From positions 124,001 to 188,000 of the forward strand of contig NZ_NIJF01000060.1 in NCBI RefSeq assembly GCF_003316765.1: a stretch of DNA of 64,000 bases. Reading direction: 5' to 3'. Both the position numbers and the translations under genes were made by a program. The notes under the pieces are model-generated. The model made no database searches. It saw nothing but the letters and a program-made list of their open reading frames with translations, and was not told where the DNA came from. Shown here piece by piece: positions 46,932 through 56,121 of this stretch. This stretch comes from Bacillus sp. P14.5. GTDB taxonomy: Bacteria > Bacillota > Bacilli > Bacillales > Bacillaceae_B. Each line of letters opens with the position of its first letter. Within the stretch, counting starts at the first letter, position 1.

Positions 46932-47135
46932 CTATCTCTCTCCTTCTAAACGAAAAATTTCCTCTACCGGTACGTCAAACACATGGGCAATCTTCAGTGC
47001 AAGAGTGATGGAAGGGGCATAATCTCCTTTTTCAATAAGCCCTATGGTTTGTCTCGTGACCCCAATACTATCTGCCAGATCTTGTTGAGTCAGACGGAAC
47101 CTTGCACGTAATTCGCGTACAGAATTATTCAGCAT
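46932..47135 (-). CDS. XRE/Cro-type HTH regulator
   Basis: 67 residues from ATG 47135 behind AAAGGAG. LRARFRLTQQDLADSIGVTRQTIGLIEKGDYAPSI is the helix-turn-helix, and FDVPVEEIFRLE is the typical end. It heads the operon XRE - membrane protein - CPBP protease - Nudix and probably autoregulates it. Small XRE plus membrane protein pairs of this type are common in Bacillus. Confidence 0.9.
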   Translation of the reverse strand: MLNNSVRELRARFRLTQQDLADSIGVTRQTIGLIEKGDYAPSITLALKIAHVFDVPVEEIFRLEGER

Positions 47136-47141
47136 TTCCAA

Positions 47142-47858
47142 ATATCTCCTTTGGTATTTATATCCTTAATGTAAGGTATCCTTTGCATTTTGTATAGGAT
47201 TATTGTCTTTGTTCATAGTTTAGTAACCAATAATTGTCTAATTTGTTAAATTGCTGCTTTTCTATTGACAATGAGAATATTGGTAACAGTGGCTTTTACT
47301 ATAAAAATAAGGCTCTATTGCATAGTACTGTTGTTTTTAAAGAGTATGTGGACTTCCGTTCCAGTCGTTCGACTCCGCGGGGCGGGCGGTGAGCCTCCTC
47401 AGCTTCGCCTCCGGGGTCTCACCTGTCCCGCTGCTCCCGCAGGAGGTCGCACGCCTTCCACTGCAGTCAACATTTGCTTTGGAACTGAAAATCCTTTATA
47501 AACTTGACGTATCAACTATTCTAATCAATGTGATTATAGAATCCCTTTAAAATATAGGAGCAACAAGTTTGATTAACCAGCATTTTTAAGCTGGCACTTG
47601 AGTCCAATAAATCTTATATAAGCAAAATTAACTAACAGAGTACTAAAAAAAAATACAAAAAAAACCAGAAATCGACTTTAGCTCGTCAATCTTTGGTTAA
47701 TTAATGTATTTTCATGAAAGAACCATTAATTTTTTAAAATCGAAGTAATTCTCTTTTGATAATTACTTTCTTATATTTTTTTTATATACAGTTGGTCGCT
47801 GCCGTCCGAACTAATTGTAATGGATCAAAACTAAGAATCTCTTATTAACAAGTATCAA
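47142..47858. other. Long intergenic region
   Basis: About 715 bases with no gene. It contains the G+C-rich repeat at 47345-47485, and is otherwise AT-rich. No promoter or structured RNA could be picked out with confidence. Confidence 0.5.
47345..47485. repeat. GC-rich dispersed intergenic repeat
   Basis: Starts GTGGACTTCCGTTCCAGTCG and ends CTTCCACTGCAGTCAACA, with several internal dyads such as GGTGAGCC...TCTCACC and GCGGG...CCCGC. It is far richer in G+C than its surroundings. Elements very like this occur in many Bacillaceae genomes; I recall the sequence but not an accepted name. Only one copy is in this window. Confidence 0.6.
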
Positions 47859-48785
47859 CTACCTATCCTTCCACTTTATTTCCTTGGCAGCTTTTGCCGT
47901 AAGAGTGAAATTTAGCCAGTCTTCTCTTACTGTCTCGTATTCTTCCACTATTATTTCAATAATTTCATTTTCCTTCAGTCTTGTATGAAGAGGCTTCTTT
48001 ACTCCGTTAATAAATACACTCGACATTCTTGCAGCCAAAACAGGGTCTTGATAAAAAGCGAAATCAAAGACCGTGGAACCATCTGGTAAAGACACACTAT
48101 CCATTTTAGGAGTGTGGACGGTTATATCTTTTTGCAATAATTCTGTGGCAATCAAGTCATAGAATTGTATTGGATTCGTTGATATTGTTTTAATTGTGCC
48201 GATGGAGTTCCTAAGAATTTCTGAACTGAATGCTTCAAGTTGAACAGGAGACAAACTTTGTATGGATTTTACTATATTTTGGTCTCTTGTTCCCTTACTA
48301 TAAATTTTAAAAGTAACCTCATGGCCATTCACCAGGACAGTGGTTTGAAGATGTTTATTAAATTTATTTTTAGAAACGGCGATTTCATCACTGAACCTGT
48401 CTGTTGAAGGCTTAAATATAGTATGAATTACGCCTAATAACATATAACAATTTGGCGTTGTATCCGTAATGACGTTAATGCTGAAAATGTCCGAGAGAGG
48501 GCTTCCTTCTTGAAGCATAGAATAAGAAGAATAAATCGGTACGGTGTTCATGAATATCTCCATTTGAAACCATTCGGAGCAGTTATCATTAATTTCACGG
48601 GAGCAATGACCGTAAACGCGGGCAAACATGATTTCGTATTCTGCTTTTAATTCTTTTACGCGGTTGTACCTCTGAGGGTTAAGGTAATGGAATGCCAGGT
48701 CCTCCAGTTCAGCCTGGATTTTGTATAGTCCCAGCCTTGCAGCCAGCCTAGAGTAAAAAAGCAAGGTCTCATTGGCATAAGGCAC
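47859..48785 (-). CDS. Degenerate RelA/SpoT-like protein with TGS domain
   Basis: 308 residues, uninterrupted. Residues 1-45 match the end of the RelA HD domain (ETLLFYSRLAARLGLYKIQAELEDLAFHYLNPQRYN). Residues 95-175 follow the synthetase fold (DIFSINVITDTTPNCYMLLGVIHTIFKP), and 220-300 are a TGS domain (VHTPKMDSVSLPDGSTVFDFA, EYETVREDWLNF). The catalytic core is not conserved: where RelA has NGYQSLHTTV this has KFNKHLQTTV, and the EIQIR strand is TFKIYS. There is no metal-dependent hydrolase and no ACT domain. So it is unlikely to make or break (p)ppGpp, but may bind ribosomes or RelA through TGS. Monocistronic. Confidence 0.75.
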   Translation of the reverse strand: MPYANETLLFYSRLAARLGLYKIQAELEDLAFHYLNPQRYNRVKELKAEYEIMFARVYGHCSREINDNCSEWFQMEIFMNTVPIYSSYSMLQEGSPLSDIFSINVITDTTPNCYMLLGVIHTIFKPSTDRFSDEIAVSKNKFNKHLQTTVLVNGHEVTFKIYSKGTRDQNIVKSIQSLSPVQLEAFSSEILRNSIGTIKTISTNPIQFYDLIATELLQKDITVHTPKMDSVSLPDGSTVFDFAFYQDPVLAARMSSVFINGVKKPLHTRLKENEIIEIIVEEYETVREDWLNFTLTAKAAKEIKWKDR

Positions 48786-48901
48786 CCTCTTTTCAACCTT
48801 TTTGACTCCAATTATTCCAAAAATTCCAAGTTACCGCAATGAGATTTCGAATAAAACCTAAAAAACACAACCCGAAAAGGATTGTGTTTTTATGATATTT
48901 T

Positions 48902-50161
48902 TTATTTGGCAGCCCGGACACCTTCCCCAATGACCTTTCCCAGTTTCCAATTCCGTGCAAACAGCCCTGTGTAAATTAAAACTATCCCAAACATGATGAT
49001 GACACCAATATACACAGACATCATCGTCGGCATCAGGAACGCCCCGATGATAATCGTGGACCTGGCAATCAGATCAGCACCGCTAAAAGATAAATTTGAA
49101 AACGCAGAGTAGGAACCCCTCTTATCGTCCGGAATCATATTGGCCTGCTCGGCATTGCGGATCGGGGAGTAAATCAATTCACCCAGGGTCGCAATGAGAT
49201 TGAAGGCGATAAGCATGTACCAGGTGTTTGCTGATGTAACGGTCACATATCCGATTCCATATAGAATAAGTCCTATAAGCAAGGCATTTTTCTTATTAAA
49301 CTTGTCAGTGAAGCGGTTCACGATGAACGTAAAGCATACGACCAGTAGCATGTTCTCGATATTCAAGATGCTCAGCATTCTGACACCGGCTATCTCAAAG
49401 CTGCCAATATTCACAGCATTAAACGTCTCGGCAAGCCGGATGCCGATATAGCTGTTCAAGGAAAACTCCGCTGCAAAAATGAATGTGGATCCGGCGACCA
49501 CTTTTACAAAGGCAGAATCCTTAAAGGCTATTCGGTAATTGTTTATCAGATCGATGAACACATTCTGATGCTGCTTTTTCAGCTGATCCACAAATTGATC
49601 CTGCAGCCATATACCGTAAGCAATAGGGATGGTGGTTGACGTGAATGTCAGCATCATAAAGAGTTCTATCTGGTGATTCAAATATAGAAGTCCGCCAAGC
49701 GCAGCGCCGATTGCCATGGAAAGGTTAATCAGCCAGTAGTCCAAAGCATAGACCGCTTTCCTGTTTTCAGGAGTGGTCGAATCTATTATAATGGCATGCA
49801 TCGCCGGACGCCCGAGGCTGCTTGTAATGATAAAACCTATGTACGCTATGGCAAACAGTACGATGAATTTATCATCCGGAAACAAACTGATTGTCATGAC
49901 GAGGAAAAATAGCGCATTCAGCCATGAAGTGGCAAGCAGGACTCTCTTTCTCGGAAACCGGTCAGAGATATATCCTCCCACCAAGTTTATGAGAAACCCG
50001 ACCACTACCGTAATGATCAAGAATGCGCCTGCCCATACCTTTCCTAATTCCCCAGCAAAAAATAGTGCCATGAACGGCATGACCGCTGAGGAAACAGCTC
50101 TGTTGAAAAATGATGTAATCATCCGCACTTTAATATTTCTAGGTAGTTCCTTCCATTTCAT
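48902..50161 (-). CDS. MFS transporter
   Basis: 419 residues, twelve helices. NLVGGYISDRFPRKRVLLATS is the classic loop 2-3 motif A, and NRFTDKFNKKNALLIGLIL is its second-half counterpart. Probably a drug or small-molecule exporter. AGGGGAGGGG precedes the ATG. It is divergent from an SgrR-like regulator, 99 bases apart, with a palindrome between. Confidence 0.9.
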   Translation of the reverse strand: MKWKELPRNIKVRMITSFFNRAVSSAVMPFMALFFAGELGKVWAGAFLIITVVVGFLINLVGGYISDRFPRKRVLLATSWLNALFFLVMTISLFPDDKFIVLFAIAYIGFIITSSLGRPAMHAIIIDSTTPENRKAVYALDYWLINLSMAIGAALGGLLYLNHQIELFMMLTFTSTTIPIAYGIWLQDQFVDQLKKQHQNVFIDLINNYRIAFKDSAFVKVVAGSTFIFAAEFSLNSYIGIRLAETFNAVNIGSFEIAGVRMLSILNIENMLLVVCFTFIVNRFTDKFNKKNALLIGLILYGIGYVTVTSANTWYMLIAFNLIATLGELIYSPIRNAEQANMIPDDKRGSYSAFSNLSFSGADLIARSTIIIGAFLMPTMMSVYIGVIIMFGIVLIYTGLFARNWKLGKVIGEGVRAAK

Positions 50162-50192
50162 GTTGTTCCCCTCCCCTTGTATACTGTATATT

Positions 50193-50210
50193 AAACTAGA
50201 CTACTAGTTT
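50193..50210. promoter_or_regulatory. Candidate operator between MFS and SgrR-like genes
   Basis: AAACTAGACTACTAGTTT is a perfect 7-bp dyad around ACTA. It lies about 32 bases upstream of the MFS start and 50 upstream of the regulator start, so it could control both. Confidence 0.45.
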
Positions 50211-50260
50211 TAAAAATAGACAGTTTAATAAACGATGTCCCCTTTTAGGAGGAAGAAAAA

Positions 50261-51907
50261 ATGGATGATAAATTACTCACTCTCTGGAGACATTTTCCGA
50301 GTGGAGATATCAAGACCGATGAAATCTCTGAAACCCTTCAACTCAGCGCAAAACAGTCAGCCCGTTATCTGAAAAGGTGGACTGAAGAAGGCTGGCTCGC
50401 TTTTACACCTGGCCGAGGCAGGGGAAAAGTCTCTAATCTTCAATGGATAAAAAATGTAGAAGAAATTTATGAAGCTAAAGCGCTGAAACGAATTGAGCAG
50501 GATCCAGTTGAACGGAGCAGCCGGTACTTGATGTATGACTGGTCGACCGACAGTAAAATGCGTCTGATGAATAAATTCCAGACAAAGCTGGGATTCGTGC
50601 AAGAATCTCAGGACAAATTAATTGTCCCCAAACGATATCCCTTCTTCTCGTCTCATCCTCTTGAAGCAGCGGACGTAATGAGCGCCCATTTAGTAGCGAG
50701 CGTCTTTAATAGACTGGTCTCGTTAACAGAAGATGGCGAAGTACTCCCGGAGCTTGCTCATAGCTGGGATGCTTCACCTTCCATGCTGCGGCTCTATTTG
50801 AAAAAGGATATTAAATTTCATGACGGTTCCATTTTTACAGCGAAGGACGCAGCGGAATGTCTTGATAAGCTCCGTCATCACCATCGATACAAGGAAATTT
50901 GGGAGCCTGTAGAAAGAATCGATGTAAAAACTCCGCTTATTCTGGATATTCATCATCCGGGCGGCTTCAGCTATATCCTTCCCCTTCTTAGCATGATGTG
51001 TGCCAGCGTATATAGAGAAACACGAGAAGGAATCTTGGGAACAGGCTGCTTTAAATTAGAAGAAAATAGACCCGAAAAGACTACTCTTGCGGCATTTAAA
51101 GAGTACTTTCAAGAAAGGCCGCTTCTTGATAAGGTAGAGTTCATTCAAGTTCCGCACGAATTCCGGGGAATCTATCACTCACCTGTGGAGCACCAGCAAT
51201 CTGCTTCCTTTGAAGTGGAAAGCGATTCAGGATTCGGTATTGTAGTGATGAACACCTGCCGCCAAAGCGATATTAGAAAGATGGAAGTTCGTCAATACCT
51301 GCATTGGATCATCTATAAAAACATAGACACCATTGTGGAATGCAGTCCAAGGCTCTCCCCGAACAACAAAAGTGTGATGGCTGGGAAAAATCATAAAATT
51401 ACTCCTAGGGAGGTCGAGCGTCCTGATTTTACTGAACCGATTGTCATCCGGGGAGTCAATTACACGGCTGAAACAACTCGGTGGCTTGCCGATATTTTTC
51501 AAAAAGAAAATATTCCTGTTGAAGTTCAGTGGCACTCTTTCGCCGATACATTAAACAGAGAGCAAACCACCTTGGATGTAGACCTTTTCATCCATGGAGA
51601 GATCTTTGAATCGAACCAGGATTTCTCTTTCTATTACTTTATGAAAAATGGTTACTCGCCTCTTCACCAGATTGTCAGGGAAAATCAGGAGTTAAATCCC
51701 TTGTTGAAGAAGTACCCTCATACTCCTTTTGAAGCATGGGATACCCTTAATAGGGAGCTGGAAAAGAAGCTGATTGAACAATCCATCATGATACCCCTCT
51801 ACTATGAAAAGAGGTTCATTCCCTTTTCATCGGATATCATGAATATCAAAATCAAGCACTTTGGGTATGTAGACTTTTCTAAGTTGTGGGTTCGGCCGAG
51901 GGTTTGA
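50261..51907 (+). CDS. SgrR-like regulator with solute-binding domain
   Basis: 548 residues. Residues 1-90 are an SgrR-type winged HTH (HFPSGDIKTDEISETLQLSAKQSARYLKRWTEEGWLAFTPGRGRG). Residues 110-540 are a family 5 extracellular-solute-binding fold with no signal peptide (SVFNRLVSLTEDGEVLPELAHSWD and IKFHDGSIFTAKD), so it acts in the cytoplasm as a ligand sensor. In E. coli SgrR senses sugar-phosphate stress; Bacillus relatives sit next to MFS genes as here. Likely activates the divergent MFS transporter when a ligand binds. AGGAGG precedes the start. Confidence 0.85.
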   Translation: MDDKLLTLWRHFPSGDIKTDEISETLQLSAKQSARYLKRWTEEGWLAFTPGRGRGKVSNLQWIKNVEEIYEAKALKRIEQDPVERSSRYLMYDWSTDSKMRLMNKFQTKLGFVQESQDKLIVPKRYPFFSSHPLEAADVMSAHLVASVFNRLVSLTEDGEVLPELAHSWDASPSMLRLYLKKDIKFHDGSIFTAKDAAECLDKLRHHHRYKEIWEPVERIDVKTPLILDIHHPGGFSYILPLLSMMCASVYRETREGILGTGCFKLEENRPEKTTLAAFKEYFQERPLLDKVEFIQVPHEFRGIYHSPVEHQQSASFEVESDSGFGIVVMNTCRQSDIRKMEVRQYLHWIIYKNIDTIVECSPRLSPNNKSVMAGKNHKITPREVERPDFTEPIVIRGVNYTAETTRWLADIFQKENIPVEVQWHSFADTLNREQTTLDVDLFIHGEIFESNQDFSFYYFMKNGYSPLHQIVRENQELNPLLKKYPHTPFEAWDTLNRELEKKLIEQSIMIPLYYEKRFIPFSSDIMNIKIKHFGYVDFSKLWVRPRV

Positions 51908-51970
51908 TGGAGTGGACTTTTTGAATGGCATGATGAATTGCCGGGGCAATTTTTTTTGATATTTATTTTA

Positions 51971-52150
51971 GATGTCCCTCGCTTTGGCAGCGTGGGATAT
52001 TATTTTGCTTTTTTCTTTTCTATTTTCCCACGCTCGGGTACACGGGGCATCATCTTGCTTAACTCTCTTTTTGATGTCCCTCGCTCGGACTGCGCGGTAC
52101 ATCATCTTGCCTGTTTCTCTTTTTAATGTCCCGCTCTTCGACTACGCGTT
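51971..52150. repeat. Palindromic tandem array 5 (about 52-bp period, 4 units)
   Basis: Units start at 51971 (GATGTCCC), 52021 (TATTTTCCC), 52073 (GATGTCCC) and 52125 (AATGTCCC), spacings 50, 52 and 52. The best unit folds GATGTCCCTCGC with GCGCGGTACATC around TCGGACT, with two mismatches. It lies between convergent genes and its last unit overlaps the end of the small membrane-protein gene. Confidence 0.75.
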
Positions 52151-52339
52151 CCCTCTTTTTGAAGATTCTTTTTGATTGTTATCATCTATAAAGATAGTTA
52201 GGACAATTAACAAGATACCTAAAACTCCACCGGAGAATTCTGCTATGAAAAAGTCACCATCCCTAAGCAAGCGGATGAGAAAGCCTCCTCCAAAAATGAT
52301 ACTCAAAGCTGTTCCTGCCGAAAGCAATGCATATTTCAT
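52142..52339 (-). CDS. Small two-helix membrane protein
   Basis: 65 residues behind AAGGAGGTGG. Helices near 4-24 and 34-50, then DDNNQKESSKRGNA. Its last codons lie in repeat array 5. Unknown family. Confidence 0.6.
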   Translation of the reverse strand: MKYALLSAGTALSIIFGGGFLIRLLRDGDFFIAEFSGGVLGILLIVLTIFIDDNNQKESSKRGNA

Positions 52340-52414
52340 TTCGCCCCCACCTCCTTAACTCAATTATTGTTTACTCTCTATATGTGGATATTTATTATAG
52401 AAATACATCCTGCT

Positions 52415-53461
52415 TCAATCCTTACTGCTCTCCAACTCTTCGAATACCCCCTTGAACTCGCTGCCAAGAATAATCTCTTTAGGAACTATCCCTGTCCACT
52501 CCTCAACGGAAACTTCCGGATTGTTCTGAAGATAGCTTTGAGTGATCTGATACCCTAATCTATAATTTGTCCAATGGGTGATCCCGCTGCTTGAATTCCC
52601 GCTTAGAAATTCCATGTAGAGTTTATAGTCAAAGTCATTTCCTTCTTTCCTCAGTTTGTCAAATACCTTTTCACTGGCCTTTTCACTCAGCGGCTCAGTC
52701 CATGGCGCTGAATAATCAGGATACACAACACTTGCAAAAGCATCAGCTTTCCCTTCCATCACGAATGCCTCCATGAGAGTAGAAGCTGCCTCGGCTCTTT
52801 TTTCAGTCTGCAATGTATGGTGATACTCATGAGCAATCAAGTGTTTCAATCCTTCATCGGTAAAAGAAGGGTCGATTCTGGCCACGAAGGTATCCTGACT
52901 CAAAGCAACTCCGGCAACACCGCCCATTTTGTCGATGATAAAATATTCATCAGGGTTTACCGGAAGAATTATGATGGTTTTGTCTATACCTGGCATTTGC
53001 TCTGCTGAATCAATTACTGCTTCCTCGACCAATCGAAGAATACGGTCTTCATCATCTGCTAATTTCTGTGCATTATCCTTTAGCTTTGTGATATTCGTAT
53101 TTGGAGAAAGAAAAGAATAGTAGTTATCGTAGATGTGAGCATCCGTCTCTGCTACCTGCTTCCTAAGCGGCCGGACAACCTTCTCTCTATAAACCTCCTT
53201 TTTGTCAACGGAGGCATTTTTTTCTACGGCAGCGGCATATTCCATGATATCCTCATGTAAAGAAATAACATGAAAGGTTTGGTCCCCTACAGTAATATCC
53301 GCACTTGTCCCTGATGATGATAAATTCGTGGTTGAGCTTTGTACCGATGGCTCACTTTTTTCAGTTTGAACATTCTCTTCAGTTTGTCCTTCACTATGGG
53401 AGCAGCTGGCAAGCAGCATACAAATCGCATTCGTAATAATGATCGTCCAAAATTTTTTCAT
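52415..53461 (-). CDS. DUF2268-type lipoprotein, putative zinc protease
   Basis: 348 residues. Signal peptide with lipobox LLASC (Cys20). A Ser/Thr-rich linker follows, and the C-terminal 250 residues are the DUF2268 (YjaZ-like) metalloprotease fold, with HEYHH (HExxH, HLIAHEYHHTLQ) near residue 214 and MEGKADAFASVVY downstream as the third-ligand helix. Anchored outside the cell. Monocistronic, and its upstream region holds array 4. Confidence 0.85.
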   Translation of the reverse strand: MKKFWTIIITNAICMLLASCSHSEGQTEENVQTEKSEPSVQSSTTNLSSSGTSADITVGDQTFHVISLHEDIMEYAAAVEKNASVDKKEVYREKVVRPLRKQVAETDAHIYDNYYSFLSPNTNITKLKDNAQKLADDEDRILRLVEEAVIDSAEQMPGIDKTIIILPVNPDEYFIIDKMGGVAGVALSQDTFVARIDPSFTDEGLKHLIAHEYHHTLQTEKRAEAASTLMEAFVMEGKADAFASVVYPDYSAPWTEPLSEKASEKVFDKLRKEGNDFDYKLYMEFLSGNSSSGITHWTNYRLGYQITQSYLQNNPEVSVEEWTGIVPKEIILGSEFKGVFEELESSKD

Positions 53462-53612
53462 CGTTTTCTCCCTTCAACTAAACTATGTAATAAATATTAT
53501 TACGGTTGAATTCCCAGAAAGTTTCAAAAAAAGACATAAGTGGAAGGTTAGATGTTATATAGATGGATTGCGGCTGATTGGTATTAACTGTATGAGGAAA
53601 AGAACGGGGGTA

Positions 53613-54085
53613 CCTGCACGTAAATTGAGCTTGCAGGCCAGTGAGATGAAGAAAACCTCTCGATATTGGCCCGTTAATCAATCTTGCAGGCCAGTGAGAT
53701 GAGGAAACCCCCTCGATGTTGGCCCGTAAATTCATCTTGCGGGCCAATGAGAAGAGGAAAGCCCTCGGATGTTGGCCCGTAAATCCATCTTGCGGGCCAA
53801 TGAGAAGAGGAAAGCCCTCGGATGTTGGCCCGTAAATCCATCTTGCGGAGTCAATGAGATGAAAAATTCGCTGGATGTTGGCCCATAAAGCAGTCTTGCG
53901 GGCCAATGAGATGAAGAAAACCGCTGGATGTTAGCCCGTAAATCCATCTTGCGGGCCAATGAAAAGAGGAAATCCCTTGGATGTTGGCCCGTAAATCAGT
54001 CTTGCGGGCCAATGAGATGAAGAAAATCGCTGGATGTTGGTCCTTAAATCCATCTTGCGGGCCAATGAGATGAGAAATTTTTAGG
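53613..54085. repeat. Palindromic tandem array 4 (exact 53-bp period, 9 units)
   Basis: GGCCCG or its equivalent occurs at about 53615, 53668, 53721, 53774, 53827, 53880, 53933, 53986 and 54039, each 53 bp apart. Each unit is TTGGCCCG and CGGGCCAA around a 13-base loop (TAAATCCATCTTG). Outer units diverge. Apparent open frames here are by-products of the repeat. Confidence 0.95.
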
Positions 54086-54171
54086 ATGGCGGTCCGCACT
54101 TTAATTTTACGGGACTTTAAGATTATCCTTTACAGTGTAAGCACCAACCTAAACAATAAATTTCCGGCATC

Positions 54172-54678
54172 TTATTTAATCTTCCTCTGTTGAATCAAGC
54201 CAGCAACAATTGGGTAAATAGCACTCAATAGGGTCAATGGCAAAAACCATACACCCAGTCCCTCACCCCATCCTAAAGAAATAGAAACAGATTCATATAG
54301 AATTACAGCAAAAATGATCAAAGAGATATTTTTTAATCTATTCATCATTTTCCTGCTGAGCAAATAAAATTGTTTCGCATTATGCTCATTGAATCGCTGG
54401 GGATAGTTGTGAGACTCAGGGAATTTTTCAAATAACTGCATGAATATAATGAGGAACACACCCACAACCGGCAAAATGAATAGTTCCGTTTTGGATCCCC
54501 ATCGGTCAATTTCCCCCAATGCATTATAATGAGCGGGTACTTTATCAGGGATGCTGCTCCAATTAAAGAGCAAAAAGATGATTGAACCTATATATATGGA
54601 ATAACCCGCGATATCCCAAATCCACTCGCTTTTGGTTTTCGGAATTTTAATTTTTGGCCTCTTCGATGAAGTTAACAC
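54172..54678 (-). CDS. DUF1648 domain membrane protein
   Basis: 168 residues from a GTG at 54678 with AAAGGAGAG upstream; the frame is open further but overlaps that site. Four helices; the first extracellular loop carries the DUF1648 pattern SIPDKVPAHYNALGEIDRWGSK. Members include SdpI-like immunity proteins; here only the DUF1648 part is present. Unknown role. Confidence 0.75.
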   Translation of the reverse strand: MLTSSKRPKIKIPKTKSEWIWDIAGYSIYIGSIIFLLFNWSSIPDKVPAHYNALGEIDRWGSKTELFILPVVGVFLIIFMQLFEKFPESHNYPQRFNEHNAKQFYLLSRKMMNRLKNISLIIFAVILYESVSISLGWGEGLGVWFLPLTLLSAIYPIVAGLIQQRKIK

Positions 54679-54914
54679 CAGATTTTCTCTCCTTTCTTTA
54701 ACCTGTTGCCTTCCCCTCCTCACTTGGATTTACATAAGTAGTTTAAAAAGAGCTCTTTTTATAGTCTACGGATGAAATAGCGGGAGGTTTCATTATTTTC
54801 AGACAAAAAGAAGCGACCTGTATGAAATTACAGGACGCTTATCCAATCTCAATTAAAGTAAGTTCATGCTCTTCAGCATTTTTTCAAATGAAAGCACCAC
54901 AAATGATTTATCCT

Positions 54915-56009
54915 CTAACTCCCAGTATGAACCTCCCCAACATATTCAGACTGCGGACGGAAGATGACATTATTTTCAGCCTGCTCCAAGACATGTGCTG
55001 TCCAGCCGACAATCCGGCTCGCCGTGAAGGTTGGAGTGAAAAGTTCTGCTTCCAGGTTGATGGATTTCATGATGGCCGCTGCGTAAAATTCTACGTTCGT
55101 GTAGAGAGCACGGCCCGGTTTTACTTCTTGCAGCACTTCTATGGCTGTTTCTTCAACATGCAGAGCCAGGTCGAGTGAGTTGTCAGCACCGCATGACTCC
55201 AGAAGTTTATTCCTTAGGGCGATGGCTCTGGGATCATGTGTCTTGTACACTCTGTGTCCAAACCCCATCAGCTTTTCTCCTTTTTCCAGTTTTTCTCTAA
55301 TAACCATTTCGGCTCGTTCAGGTGTTCCTATCTCTTCCAACAAGTCAATGACTCCAGACGGTGCACCACCGTGAAGCGGTCCCTTCATTGTCCCAATAGC
55401 TGAAGTGATGGCAGATACCATATCAGATTCAGTGGAAGCAGTTACTCTCGCAGAAAAAGCAGAGGCGTTCATTCCATGTTCCATTGTTAGAATCATGTAA
55501 GTTTCCAGTGCAGTAACCACTGCGTTGGAAGGGGTGTCACCTGTAAGCATATATAAATAATTTGCAACATGGCCCAACTCTTTGTTCGGTTCTTTAAATG
55601 GTGTCTTGGCAATCAGGCAGTTTCTATAGGCTATGATGGTTGGGATGACAGCTGTCAGCCTGATTGCCTGGTCGGTTGATGGTTTCCAGGAGTATTGTAA
55701 AGAACCTTCAGCTGAAACAGCGGTCCTCAGAACACTCATCATATCCATGTCATGCGGAAGGCTGCTGATAACGTCCTTCATAGCAGGTGATAAATTTCTA
55801 TTTTGCTTAAGCTGCCTATCCATATCTCGCAACTCATCCTTTGAAGGAAGATATCCCTTCCACAGCAGGAAAGCTCCTTCTTCAAATGAAAGTTTCTCTG
55901 CTATTTCGCGAATCTCCCTGCCGCGGTAAATCAGAATCCCTTTTTCGCCGTCTATATGGCTGATCTTCGTCTGCGCTGCGATAATTCCTTTTAATCCTTG
56001 TTGAAACAT
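54915..56009 (-). CDS. citA: Citrate synthase (minor, CitA-like)
   Basis: 364 residues. [29 protein letters not shown] is the N-terminus of the short Gram-positive citrate synthases. The active-site motif [18 protein letters not shown] and the [14 protein letters not shown] loop are present, with the catalytic aspartate further on. It condenses acetyl-CoA and oxaloacetate. In B. subtilis CitA is the minor citrate synthase and lies divergent from its repressor gene citR, exactly as here. A 2-methylcitrate synthase activity cannot be excluded. Confidence 0.85.
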   Translation of the reverse strand: MFQQGLKGIIAAQTKISHIDGEKGILIYRGREIREIAEKLSFEEGAFLLWKGYLPSKDELRDMDRQLKQNRNLSPAMKDVISSLPHDMDMMSVLRTAVSAEGSLQYSWKPSTDQAIRLTAVIPTIIAYRNCLIAKTPFKEPNKELGHVANYLYMLTGDTPSNAVVTALETYMILTMEHGMNASAFSARVTASTESDMVSAITSAIGTMKGPLHGGAPSGVIDLLEEIGTPERAEMVIREKLEKGEKLMGFGHRVYKTHDPRAIALRNKLLESCGADNSLDLALHVEETAIEVLQEVKPGRALYTNVEFYAAAIMKSINLEAELFTPTFTASRIVGWTAHVLEQAENNVIFRPQSEYVGEVHTGS

Positions 56010-56034
56010 GAATACTCATCCCCTTTTTCAATGA

Positions 56035-56094
56035 ATTACCTTTATTGTATAATGGCTGTATAATTAAGAAAATTAAATATATTTAAAGGTAATG
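56035..56094. promoter_or_regulatory. citA-citR control region
   Basis: ATTACCTTTA and TAAAGGTAAT form an inverted repeat with a wide gap. It spans TGTATAATGGCTGTATAATT, which holds two TATAAT-like boxes for the divergent genes. A LysR regulator would bind dyads such as this one. Confidence 0.5.
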
Positions 56095-56121
56095 GTTAAA
56101 AATATTAATAAGGAGGATTTC

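Noticed and set aside
53478..54099. Repetitive minus-strand proteins with PQDGFTGQHP-type repeats
   Set aside because: Three overlapping frames give similar repeats because the DNA is a 53-bp tandem array; no ribosome binding site, and 53 is not a multiple of three.
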